Positions 1-7,108 of a stretch of DNA of 9,722 nucleotides are shown here, one piece after another. The DNA is from CAYMRB01 sp964392615 (GTDB lineage Bacteria; Planctomycetota; UBA8108): positions 1-9,722 of the forward strand of contig CAYMRB010000392.1 in the NCBI GenBank assembly GCA_964392615.1. Reading direction: 5' to 3'. Made by a program: the position numbers and the translations under genes. The notes beneath the pieces were generated by a model. That model was not told the origin of the DNA, searched no databases, and saw only the letters and a program-made list of their open reading frames with translations. Each line of letters opens with the position of its first letter. The stretch's first letter is position 1.

Positions 1-540
1 CAACACCTGCAGCGTTCCGAGGCCGGAGCACGGAGCGCCGACCGATACGGGCAATCCGTCGATCTCGACGTGCGTCCCCTGCGCGCGCACGACCTCGAAT
101 CCGAGCGTCGAGAACGCGGTCTCGGTCACCCATGCCGCCGACAGGCGGAACCACCAGCCGACGGCGTGCAAGTCGGTCGCGATCCAGGGGAACGACAGGA
201 ACGGGAGAATCAGCAGTCGTCGCACGGACCGCCGCTTGTCGTCGTCGAGTCGGCTGCCGAGCCACGACCAGAAGCAGACGGTCCAGCCCGCGGCGAGAAC
301 GGACATCAGGCCCGTCGCCATCCCGATGGAGAAGAGCGCGGATCCGCAGGCGAGCGTGCGGAGCGACACGTCGCGATGCGGGAGTAGCTTCCACGGTGCG
401 CCCAGCCAGAAGAAGAGCGGCAAGCCGGCGATGACGGGCAACCTCTCGAGCGACTCCGCTCGGCCCGAGATACCCGTGATCCAGGCGGTGACGCCCAGAC
501 CGACGAGGAAGAGCGACCGACCGACATCCGAGCGGTTCAT
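1..540 (-). CDS. Exosortase (EpsH/exosortase-archaeosortase family), C-terminus cut off by the window edge
   Basis: This is an open frame of 180 codons from an ATG at 540-538 to the left edge, with no stop. It is a membrane protein: hydrophobic stretches lie near residues 8-24, 35-53, 59-95 and 107-121. The last part contains the segment FEVVRAQGTHVEIDGLPVSV followed by APCSGLGTLQ, which matches the region around the nucleophilic cysteine of exosortases (consensus A/PCSGhxxL). The cysteine is residue 171, close to its usual position in proteins of roughly 280-300 residues. The conserved Arg and His of the catalytic triad would lie beyond the edge. Exosortases are transpeptidase-like membrane proteases that cleave PEP-CTERM tails of exported proteins in the cytoplasmic membrane. 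The start is firm: AGGAGG at 553-548 lies 7 nt upstream, and the ATG overlaps the TGA of the TPR-like gene (ATGA). A PEP-CTERM substrate is encoded two genes upstream. I am confident of the family; the subfamily cannot be assigned from this fragment. Confidence 0.87.
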   Translation of the reverse strand, partial: MNRSDVGRSLFLVGLGVTAWITGISGRAESLERLPVIAGLPLFFWLGAPWKLLPHRDVSLRTLACGSALFSIGMATGLMSVLAAGWTVCFWSWLGSRLDDDKRRSVRRLLILPFLSFPWIATDLHAVGWWFRLSAAWVTETAFSTLGFEVVRAQGTHVEIDGLPVSVGAPCSGLGTLQVL

Positions 541-2534
541 CGCTTCGCCTCCTGCTGTTCGCGGCGCGCGATCTCCTCGAGATTGGCCAGCAGCTGGACC
601 TCGTCCGGATAGGACGACAGGAGCTTCAGCGTGATCTTGCGCGCCTGTTTCCAATCGCTGCGAGCGAACGCGCGCCGGGCCAAGAACGCTCCCGCTTCGA
701 TCGACTTTCGGTCGATCGACGCGTAGATCGTCTCCGCGCGCGCATCGTTTCCGCACAGAAGCTCGGCGCGAGCCAGCAACTCCTTACCGACAGGCTGCGA
801 TGCCAGACGCGGTTGACTCGCGACGATGTCGGGCACGGCCTCGGGCTTGCCGCGTTCCAGCGTCGCGATCGCGAGGAGCCATGCCGCGCGGTAGCCGACG
901 TCGGAATCGGATCGCGCGAGCGTCTCCAGAAGATCGAGTCCGACCTCGACCTCGTCGACTGCGATGTGGAGCTCCGCTTGAAGGAGTCGACACTCGGGCG
1001 AGTCCCCGTGGTCGTCGAGGAACTCGAGCGCCTCACGCGGCGTGCGAACGAGTCGACGCGCTTGCGCCAGGCCGTAGGTGAACCACACGGGTGCGTCGGC
1101 CGGAAGAGGACGGCCGGCCTCCAGCGTCAGCGCCGCCTCGATCCAGCCGGCGGCGAGAAACGTCGCGACGAAGGCGAAGTCGCCGTCGATGACGCGCGCC
1201 GTCTGCGGATCGAGCTCGCTCGTACGAACTCCGAGGTCGCTTGCCCGCGCGGTTTCCAAGACCTCGCGAAGAAAGCGGTGCCCGGTTTCCGTCACGAGAG
1301 GATTGCGGGGGCGGCTGCCGACAAACGAGCTGGAGATGCCGTGCCGACGCCGAGAGAGGACTCGAACCAGCACCTCTTCCAGCACCGGGTCGAACGACTG
1401 CGCGCGAAACTGACCGACGCGCATGACCTCGACCGCTCGCTCCTCGTCACCGTCCGCCAGCGCTTGGAGTACCTGCAGCCAGTAGAGCTCTTGCCGCTCC
1501 GAGATGACCGAGCTCGACTCGGGCACCGAGTCGAATCTCTTCGCGTCCCAGAACGTCCCGGGCGGAAGCCGGGCGATGAATCGAGCCGTCGGCCCGAGCT
1601 TCTCGTCGTCGAGCGGAGGCGGATCGAACGACTCGAGGTTCGGGTGGGCGACGCGCGACCAGAACGCCACCTTCAGCCAGACGAAGTCGGGAGCACCCTC
1701 GTGCAGGCCGTCGCGCCAGGTGTCGAGTGCCGTGCGGATCTGGCCGCCGCGACGGTAGAACTCGGCGAGGCGGTCCCGGTGCAGCGGGTTGTCCGGCGCG
1801 GCGAGAAGGGCGGCGACGTACTCGATGCGCGCGCGAGCACGGTCGCCCACAGCTTCGAGCATCTGGCCGCGGAAGCTGCGGACATCGGCGTTGGTCGAGT
1901 CGGCCGAGAAGGCGTTTCCCAGGTCATTCCACGCTCGCGTCGGGTCGTTCGGAAGGGACAGCAGCGCGAGGCGGAGCGAGCGGGCGGCGTCGTCGCGTCC
2001 GTCGAGCCGCGTCGACTCGAGCAGCTCACGAGCTTCTTCGGGACGGCCGTCTCGCGCCAACCAGTCGGAGTCGAGCGCCAACCAGGCGGAGTGCATGGTC
2101 TCCCGGCCGCGCCAGGCGTCTCGTATCGACCGCAGACGGCTCGCACTGTCCGTCGTGACGAACGCGCGAGCGACGAGCAGTGACGCCTCTTCGTGATTCG
2201 TGAAGACATCCGGTTCGTCGCCGAACGCGTCGACGAGTTCCGGTACGCGTTTCGCTCTCGTCAGCGCGTCGATCCTCGCCGCGCGCCACTTGTAGCCTTC
2301 CGCACTGTGGCGCGGAACGCTGCCGTCGAATTCGCGGAGGACCGCGAGTGCGCCGTCGGCGTCGTCTCCCTCGAGGAGCGAGTGCACTCGCGCGAGGGCC
2401 TCGGCCCGCTCGGCGCGCGCGGTCCGCGCGTGGACCGCGAGGGTGACAGCGGTGGCTGCGGTCAGCGCGCATACGGCGCCGATGCCGATCGCCCATCGCT
2501 TCGCCCCTGCGAGGCGGCTCTTCTCCCTGCCCAT
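537..2534 (-). CDS. Membrane-anchored TPR-like repeat protein of the exosortase operon
   Basis: The protein has 665 residues. A basic N-terminus (KSRLAGAKR) is followed by a single hydrophobic helix at about residues 13-35, with no lipobox. By the positive-inside rule the rest should lie in the periplasm. The remainder is almost entirely paired helices rich in Ala, Leu, Arg and Glu, in the style of degenerate tetratricopeptide repeats. The clearest units are near 155-190 (DGRPEEARELLES), 218-250 (GQMLEAVGDRARARIEYVAA), 253-280, 510-540 and 585-650 (GNDARAETIYASI; DWKQARKITLKLL). No catalytic motif is visible. TPR proteins often accompany exosortases and are thought to scaffold envelope or polysaccharide assembly, but no specific function can be read here. 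The ATG is supported by AGGGG at 2545-2541, 6 nt upstream. The gene starts 43 nt after the PEP-CTERM gene stops, and its stop overlaps the exosortase start, so the three are very probably co-transcribed. Confidence 0.85.
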   Translation of the reverse strand: MGREKSRLAGAKRWAIGIGAVCALTAATAVTLAVHARTARAERAEALARVHSLLEGDDADGALAVLREFDGSVPRHSAEGYKWRAARIDALTRAKRVPELVDAFGDEPDVFTNHEEASLLVARAFVTTDSASRLRSIRDAWRGRETMHSAWLALDSDWLARDGRPEEARELLESTRLDGRDDAARSLRLALLSLPNDPTRAWNDLGNAFSADSTNADVRSFRGQMLEAVGDRARARIEYVAALLAAPDNPLHRDRLAEFYRRGGQIRTALDTWRDGLHEGAPDFVWLKVAFWSRVAHPNLESFDPPPLDDEKLGPTARFIARLPPGTFWDAKRFDSVPESSSVISERQELYWLQVLQALADGDEERAVEVMRVGQFRAQSFDPVLEEVLVRVLSRRRHGISSSFVGSRPRNPLVTETGHRFLREVLETARASDLGVRTSELDPQTARVIDGDFAFVATFLAAGWIEAALTLEAGRPLPADAPVWFTYGLAQARRLVRTPREALEFLDDHGDSPECRLLQAELHIAVDEVEVGLDLLETLARSDSDVGYRAAWLLAIATLERGKPEAVPDIVASQPRLASQPVGKELLARAELLCGNDARAETIYASIDRKSIEAGAFLARRAFARSDWKQARKITLKLLSSYPDEVQLLANLEEIARREQQEAKR
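548..553 (-). promoter_or_regulatory. Perfect Shine-Dalgarno AGGAGG inside the TPR-like gene, for the exosortase
   Basis: AGGAGG at 553-548 lies inside the last codons of the TPR-like gene, 7 nt before the exosortase ATG. Together with the 4-base ATGA overlap (540-537) it indicates translational coupling, and probably efficient expression of the exosortase with the TPR-like protein. Confidence 0.75.
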
Positions 2535-2577
2535 GATCTACCCCTGCCTGGTTCCAGAAGACGAATCGTGCGGGAGT

Positions 2578-3423
2578 CTATCCCACGGCGGCGGATCGGC
2601 CGCGTTGCCTTCTCGAGCGAAGCCAAAACGCCGTTCCCACGCCCCCTACTGCCAACAACAGAGCGCTCGTTCCCGGCTCGGGCGCCCCCGACAGTTTTCG
2701 CACCGTTTGTCTGCCGACATCCACGGTGAAAACGACATCGTTGAAGTCTCGATCGCCGCCGCCGTACAGGTCCTCGAAGCCGATCACGAGATAGGGGCTG
2801 TCGGGCACTGCGAGCGCGACGACATGGTCAATGCCGTCCGGATTGAGTTCGGTGCGGGTCGAGTACGTGTGCCTCCCTCCTCTCGCTCCGTTCGCGATCA
2901 CGAAGAAGTCGAGCTGCGTTCCGGCCTCGAACGTCCCCACGTCGACGAAGTCGCCGGGCAGTACGGGCATGGAGTAGCTGCGTGTTCCGTTGCGGGCGTT
3001 GAGGTACGAAAGGTACGAGAGCTTGCTCGACGCGTCCGGGAAGATCAGCTGGCCGTTTTCCTTCGGGGTCCCGCCCGTGTTGAATCCGAGCGTGTTGTGG
3101 TAGCCGGCTCCCTCGCCGACGAAGTAGACACGGACCGAGGTGTCCGTGGCGAGCTTCAGCTGCGAGGGGTCGAGCGCGATGGCGGAGGTGTTCGCGATCG
3201 ACTTACGTTCACTCAGGGTGCCGCTCACCAGGGACTTGAGCGAGGGAAGCACGTTCTTCTGGAACTCGGCCGATCGCGCGTCCGATCCACCGATCTTCAC
3301 GGTGTCGGCGATGCTCAGGCCGAACGGCCGGGCCCGCGACTGATGCTTCACATCGGTCTGTGCGACGACCGGAGTCGATGCCAACGACACGACGACTGTC
3401 ACAGCGAGGACTCGATGCAACAT
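2578..3423 (-). CDS. DUF4114-type exported protein with PEP-CTERM sorting signal
   Basis: This 281-residue protein is the likely exosortase substrate. Residues 1-21 form a signal peptide (MLHRVLAVTVVVSLASTPVVA, probable cleavage before QT). Residues about 155-236 resemble the DUF4114 domain: LDFFVIANGARGG, then ELNPDGIDHVVALAV, then GFEDLYGGGDRDFNDVVF at 215-232. The aspartate- and glycine-rich loop in that last segment could bind calcium, by inference. The C-terminus is a textbook PEP-CTERM tail: the PEP motif at 248-250, a hydrophobic helix at about 252-267, and a basic end (RSRRQRGR, 269-276). Such proteins are exported, held in the membrane by the tail, then cleaved at or near PEP by exosortase and passed to the cell surface or matrix. 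The start has a strong Shine-Dalgarno, AGGAG at 3433-3429, 5 nt before the ATG. It is the first gene of the exosortase operon. The middle part (30-150) is not recognised. Confidence 0.9.
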   Translation of the reverse strand: MLHRVLAVTVVVSLASTPVVAQTDVKHQSRARPFGLSIADTVKIGGSDARSAEFQKNVLPSLKSLVSGTLSERKSIANTSAIALDPSQLKLATDTSVRVYFVGEGAGYHNTLGFNTGGTPKENGQLIFPDASSKLSYLSYLNARNGTRSYSMPVLPGDFVDVGTFEAGTQLDFFVIANGARGGRHTYSTRTELNPDGIDHVVALAVPDSPYLVIGFEDLYGGGDRDFNDVVFTVDVGRQTVRKLSGAPEPGTSALLLAVGGVGTAFWLRSRRQRGRSAAVG

Positions 3424-3428
3424 AGCAG

Positions 3429-3433
3429 CTCCT
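3429..3433 (-). promoter_or_regulatory. Shine-Dalgarno AGGAG of the PEP-CTERM protein gene
   Basis: AGGAG at 3433-3429 ends 5 nt before the ATG at 3423-3421. It supports the start that gives a clean signal peptide. Confidence 0.65.
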
Positions 3434-3565
3434 GGTTGCCAACCGTCGGGCCCGTTCGGCGCCGACCCGCCCTTCCTGCACCGCTATCGGAGACCGGCGG
3501 GGCGCTGGGCCGAGAAGACTACCATCCGATCTCGAGAGCCGCCAAGGGGCGAGACCTCGGAGTGG

Positions 3566-6500
3566 CTATGGCTCCCGTGGCACGCGGATTTCCGGTGTCT
3601 CTCCGGCCTCGATCTCCAATGGCTCCAGGGCAGCGGACCGCGTGCCGTCGGACGCGAAGTACGCCACGGTCACGCGATACGTTCCCGGGTCGAGCCCGTG
3701 AACCGCGTAGCGCCACTCCCACTGACCGTATGTTTTGAAGAAGTACTCGGGCGCTTCCGGCTGGTCGTGCCGCCGCAGTCGGACCTCGACCCATAGCGAT
3801 TCGCGGTCCTCCATACCGGCGACGGCACCGCGCAGCGTGATCGGTCCGGGAGCGCGTCCGAGCTCGATCGAGGTGGCCTGGCCCGACTCGAGCCGCACGT
3901 ACCGTCGCGTCTCGAAGCGGAACGACGCGTTTGGGTGCCCGGGGTGATGCGTGACGACGACGCGGTACTCGCCGGGTTCGAGCCCCGTCTCACGAAAGCG
4001 CCCCTCACCATCGCTTGCGACGAGCGCCCGCTGTTCCGGCTGCACGCCTGAGTCTGTCGATACGAGCAGGTCGATGCCGACGTTGACCGCCGAGGCGGGC
4101 CGACCGTTCTTGTACACGACACCTTCGAGCGTTTCGCCGCGGTGCAGCGGAATCACGAGGTGCCCCGTTCCATCGTCGTAGCGGTCTCGCTCCTTCGGCG
4201 ACACGAAGACCTTGCACCGGCCGCTCGTGTCGGCGAGGAGTCGCAGCGCGTCCGTTTCGAGGAATCGGAAGCGACCGTCCTCGTCGGTTATGACGCTTCG
4301 GAGATCGAGGATCAGGCGCATCGGATCCCAGACGCGCGGCACGATGGAGTCCGCAAGCTCGTTCGCGGTCGCCTGTACGCGTACGCCGGCGAGGGGCGCG
4401 CCGGTCTCCGCATCGACCACCGTGCCCTCGAGCGCGCGGCCTCGTGATAGCGCGAAGGCCCTGTCGTCGGCCGCGTCGGCGGGCCCGGGCCTCACGTCCA
4501 CGAAATCCGCCGGCGGGTATCCGTCCGCGAGGATCTGGATCTTGTACGCGCCGTCTTGTCGCAGACCTTCGAGCGCGAACCGGCCTTCGGGCGACGTGAA
4601 CGAGGTGCCGATTTCCGCCTCTCTGACGCTGACGCCGGCCGGGCCGCTGCGGGTACGCACCGTGAACGCTTCGATGGCCTCTCCGCTGTCGGCGTCGACG
4701 ACGACTCCGCGGATGGCGCCGTGCGACTGCAAGACGATCTCGATCTCGCGATCGACTTCGACCTCCTTCTCGACGCTCGGTTGACCGCGCTTGCTGACGG
4801 AGATCGCCACTTTGGGCCCCGACAGATCCTCGAGTCGGAAGCGGCCGTCGCGATCCGTCCTCGCTTCCCGGAGCACCGCCGGAAAGGCGACGCTCTTTCT
4901 GAGCAGGTGGCGTTTCGGCATGGCGTGGACGAGCGCGTTCTCGAGCGCTTCTCCGGCCTCGTCGACGACACGGCCGGCGAGCCAGTGCCCCGGCTCGAGC
5001 ACGAAGTTCACCTCGGCCGGCTTCTCAGGCGTTCCCGGGCGGACGCCGTGCTGGACGCGTGGGCCCCAACCCGGTGCGGCGACGCCGAGGTAGCAGGTTT
5101 CGTAGTCGTCCACGAACTCGAGCCAGTACTCGCCGCGGTGGTCGGTGATCGCGTGGATCTCGCCGTAGGACTCGTCGGCCGCGAAGCGCGTGCCCGCGCC
5201 GTCCTTCCACTCGATTCTCGCGCCCGCGAGGGGGTGGCCGTCGGGGGCGGTGACGCGACCGGCGATCGCGCGTCGTGTCGAGTCGGACGGCAAGAGCGCG
5301 AGGCGCAACTCGGCAACCGCTCGATCCGGATCGAATCGCGGTCGACCGAACGCCTTCTCGTATCCCTCCTTGGCAGCCATGATGTTCGGCGGCGTCGTGC
5401 GGCTCAGGCGCTCGAGTCTCGCGACACCGTGCTCGTCCGTGTCGATGCCGACGTCGACGTAGTAGCCCACGCCGTGGGTCGATGGAGTCACGCGGACGCC
5501 AGAGAGCGGTGCGCCGTGATCGTCGGTGACGTGGACGATCACGGTCGCCCCGGGGGCGAGGGCGAAGTCCTGGATCGACACGGCCGGACTCGAGTGTTCG
5601 ACGTAGGCGCTGGCGTTCGCGTGATCGGCGCAGGACGCGACGACGTGCAGGCTGCCGTCGCCGGGATGCGAGATCGCGTATTCGCCCCGCGCATCGGTGG
5701 TCGCCTGGGGGCCTTCGCGGCGAGAGTCCTGGACGCGTACGATCGCTCCCGCCAGAGGCGCGCCGGTCGTCGCGTCGGTGACGATGCCGGTGACGAAGTC
5801 CTCCACGGGAGGATTTGCGGGCGCGTCGACCGGTGTCCGTGGGGGAGCGGTCTCGGCAGCCGACGTCGAGTTTTCGTCGCGGCTCGGTGGGTCGAGAGGG
5901 GCGACGGCTGGATCTCCGACGGTCGTCGATGACCCGTCGTCGGCAGCGAACGACGAGGAATCGGCAGGCGCGCCAGCGAGGTGCTCGAGAGCGTCGTCGT
6001 CAGCCGATGGCCATAGCGCCCAGCCGCCCGCCATGGCGAGGAGGACGAGTGCCGCAGCGACTGCAACCTTGAGCTTCGTGTTCATGATGATTCCCGTCCC
6101 CAAGGCGCTTGGCGTCGGTGCGAACGCAGCGCTCGACCCTGCGGTCAGTGCAGCCGACATGCCCGCTTGCGCCGACGCGAAGACGGCGCCCGCGGCGAGG
6201 CCCGGCTCGAGGAGGCACGCGACGGCCGCGGCGCTCGCGAACGCGGTCGCGGCATCGCGAAGACCGGCGCGGCGTAACGGGCGATCCAGCTTCTCGAGCG
6301 CGCGCCGGTGACGGTGGGCCACGGTGCCGAGCGGCAGGGCCAGCGCCGCGGCGATCTGTCGCAGCGACAGGCCGTCGAAGTAGTGCAGCACGATCGGCAC
6401 GCGGTACGCGTCGGGCAGCCCGTCGACGATGCGCTCGAGCTTATCGCACAACTCGCGTCGGGAGGCCTCTTCTAGCGGGCTCGAGGCATGCTTTGGCGCT

Positions 6501-6847
6501 CGGTCGCCGTGTTGTCGCGATGCGTCGTGCATGTCTCGATCCTCCGCGACGAGCACCTCGCGTGCGGCGCGTCGCCCGCGTCGTTTCTTGAGGCGATCGG
6601 CTTCGCGCACCGCGATGCGGGCGACGAGCGCGCTCAGGTCGTCGACGGCGTCGGCCGCGCTGCGATCGCGCGACAGGAGGAGGAGGCGACAGTACGCGCC
6701 CTGGAATGCATCGCTCGCTTCGGCAGGGTCGCGCAGGATGCGGACCGCGAGCGTCCACACGAGGCGCTTCGTCGCTTCGTAGAGCGGCAGGAAGCTCGCC
6801 TCTGTCGGTGCGCGAACGAAGCTCGTCCAGAGGTCGATCGGGGCCAT
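3566..6847 (-). CDS. ECF sigma factor fused to a transmembrane helix and carboxypeptidase-regulatory-like repeats
   Basis: One uninterrupted frame of 1093 residues. Residues about 20-90 are sigma region 2 (LVWTLAVRILRDPAEASDAF, then the region 2.2-like GAYCRLL). Residues 128-192 are sigma region 4, with LPDAYRVPIVLHYFDGLSLR and a helix-turn-helix ending LPLGTVAHRHRRALEKL. Typical ECF factors stop near there. This one continues through an Ala-rich hydrophobic stretch (203-235), a clear membrane helix (259-278, LKVAVAAALVLLAMAGGWAL) and a Ser/Thr/Pro/Asp-rich linker (280-348). It then has about eight carboxypeptidase-regulatory-like or CnaB-like beta-sandwich repeats, starting near 350, 433, 526, 622, 709, 805, 905 and 1001. 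Several carry the signature GxVxDxxTGxPLxGAxV (353-370, 808-823). The sigma part should be cytoplasmic and the repeats outside the membrane. No zinc-finger anti-sigma motif and no adjacent anti-sigma gene are seen. Sigma factors with long C-terminal extensions are known in Planctomycetota. Only a weak GGA (6856-6854) precedes the ATG. The stop lies 142 bp before the PEP-CTERM operon. Confidence 0.9.
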   Translation of the reverse strand: MAPIDLWTSFVRAPTEASFLPLYEATKRLVWTLAVRILRDPAEASDAFQGAYCRLLLLSRDRSAADAVDDLSALVARIAVREADRLKKRRGRRAAREVLVAEDRDMHDASRQHGDRAPKHASSPLEEASRRELCDKLERIVDGLPDAYRVPIVLHYFDGLSLRQIAAALALPLGTVAHRHRRALEKLDRPLRRAGLRDAATAFASAAAVACLLEPGLAAGAVFASAQAGMSAALTAGSSAAFAPTPSALGTGIIMNTKLKVAVAAALVLLAMAGGWALWPSADDDALEHLAGAPADSSSFAADDGSSTTVGDPAVAPLDPPSRDENSTSAAETAPPRTPVDAPANPPVEDFVTGIVTDATTGAPLAGAIVRVQDSRREGPQATTDARGEYAISHPGDGSLHVVASCADHANASAYVEHSSPAVSIQDFALAPGATVIVHVTDDHGAPLSGVRVTPSTHGVGYYVDVGIDTDEHGVARLERLSRTTPPNIMAAKEGYEKAFGRPRFDPDRAVAELRLALLPSDSTRRAIAGRVTAPDGHPLAGARIEWKDGAGTRFAADESYGEIHAITDHRGEYWLEFVDDYETCYLGVAAPGWGPRVQHGVRPGTPEKPAEVNFVLEPGHWLAGRVVDEAGEALENALVHAMPKRHLLRKSVAFPAVLREARTDRDGRFRLEDLSGPKVAISVSKRGQPSVEKEVEVDREIEIVLQSHGAIRGVVVDADSGEAIEAFTVRTRSGPAGVSVREAEIGTSFTSPEGRFALEGLRQDGAYKIQILADGYPPADFVDVRPGPADAADDRAFALSRGRALEGTVVDAETGAPLAGVRVQATANELADSIVPRVWDPMRLILDLRSVITDEDGRFRFLETDALRLLADTSGRCKVFVSPKERDRYDDGTGHLVIPLHRGETLEGVVYKNGRPASAVNVGIDLLVSTDSGVQPEQRALVASDGEGRFRETGLEPGEYRVVVTHHPGHPNASFRFETRRYVRLESGQATSIELGRAPGPITLRGAVAGMEDRESLWVEVRLRRHDQPEAPEYFFKTYGQWEWRYAVHGLDPGTYRVTVAYFASDGTRSAALEPLEIEAGETPEIRVPREP

Positions 6848-7050
6848 GGTACGTCCGCGAGTTCACTGACCGCGCCGGACGGGGCCGGGGACGCGAGACC
6901 GATTCGCGTCAGCCGTCCAGCCTACACAGGGATGGGGACGTCGTGGCCGGAGGTTGTACGAAGAAATCCGGGGGAAACTCGAGGCGAGCCGCTGGCCCCT
7001 AGCAGGTGGCACTCGCGGGACCGTCACTGGCCAGGCCGACTCGGAGGGAC

Positions 7051-7085
7051 CGCAGACTACGCAGATTGTCGCAGATTGCGCGGAT
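7051..7085. repeat. Short degenerate tandem repeat, units of about 9-10 bp (CGCAGATTG-like)
   Basis: Consecutive units are CGCAGACTA (7051-7059), CGCAGATTGT (7060-7069), CGCAGATTG (7070-7078) and CGCGGAT (7079-7085). It lies between the cytochrome stop and the sigma-factor start. No hairpin or T-run is associated, so it does not look like an intrinsic terminator. Confidence 0.6.
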
Positions 7086-7108
7086 CTCCCGGGCAGACTG
7101 ATTCGCTG

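Noticed and set aside
813..2183. Long plus-strand open frame (456 codons) antisense to the TPR-like gene
   Set aside because: It is Arg/Glu/Val-rich with no recognisable domain and lies fully opposite a coherent TPR-like gene. Long antisense frames are expected in GC-rich coding DNA.
3442..3474. Imperfect hairpin (GTCGG...CCGAC) between the sigma gene and the PEP-CTERM operon as a terminator
   Set aside because: The stem is only 5 bp and no T-run follows, so read-through from the sigma gene into the operon cannot be excluded.
3516..3545. Possible promoter TTGGCG-18 bp-TAGTCT upstream of the PEP-CTERM gene
   Set aside because: The -10 box matches the consensus at only 3 of 6 positions. It could be real, or an ECF-type promoter may be used, but the sequence does not decide.
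2443..3738. Plus-strand open frame (431 codons) spanning the PEP-CTERM gene and both flanks
   Set aside because: It crosses gene boundaries of the minus strand and shows no domain. The opposite strand has a signal peptide, DUF4114-like motifs and a sorting tail.
4556..5932. Long plus-strand open frame (458 codons) antisense to the repeat region of the sigma-factor fusion
   Set aside because: The translation is low-complexity Arg/Asp/Val/Gly-rich with no domain, while the minus strand encodes clear repeats there.
6921..6960. Possible ECF-type promoter (ACAACC at 6957-6952 with downstream TGTAGG) before the sigma-factor gene
   Set aside because: The spacing between the boxes is about 25 bp, too long for a usual ECF promoter, and no other pair fits well.
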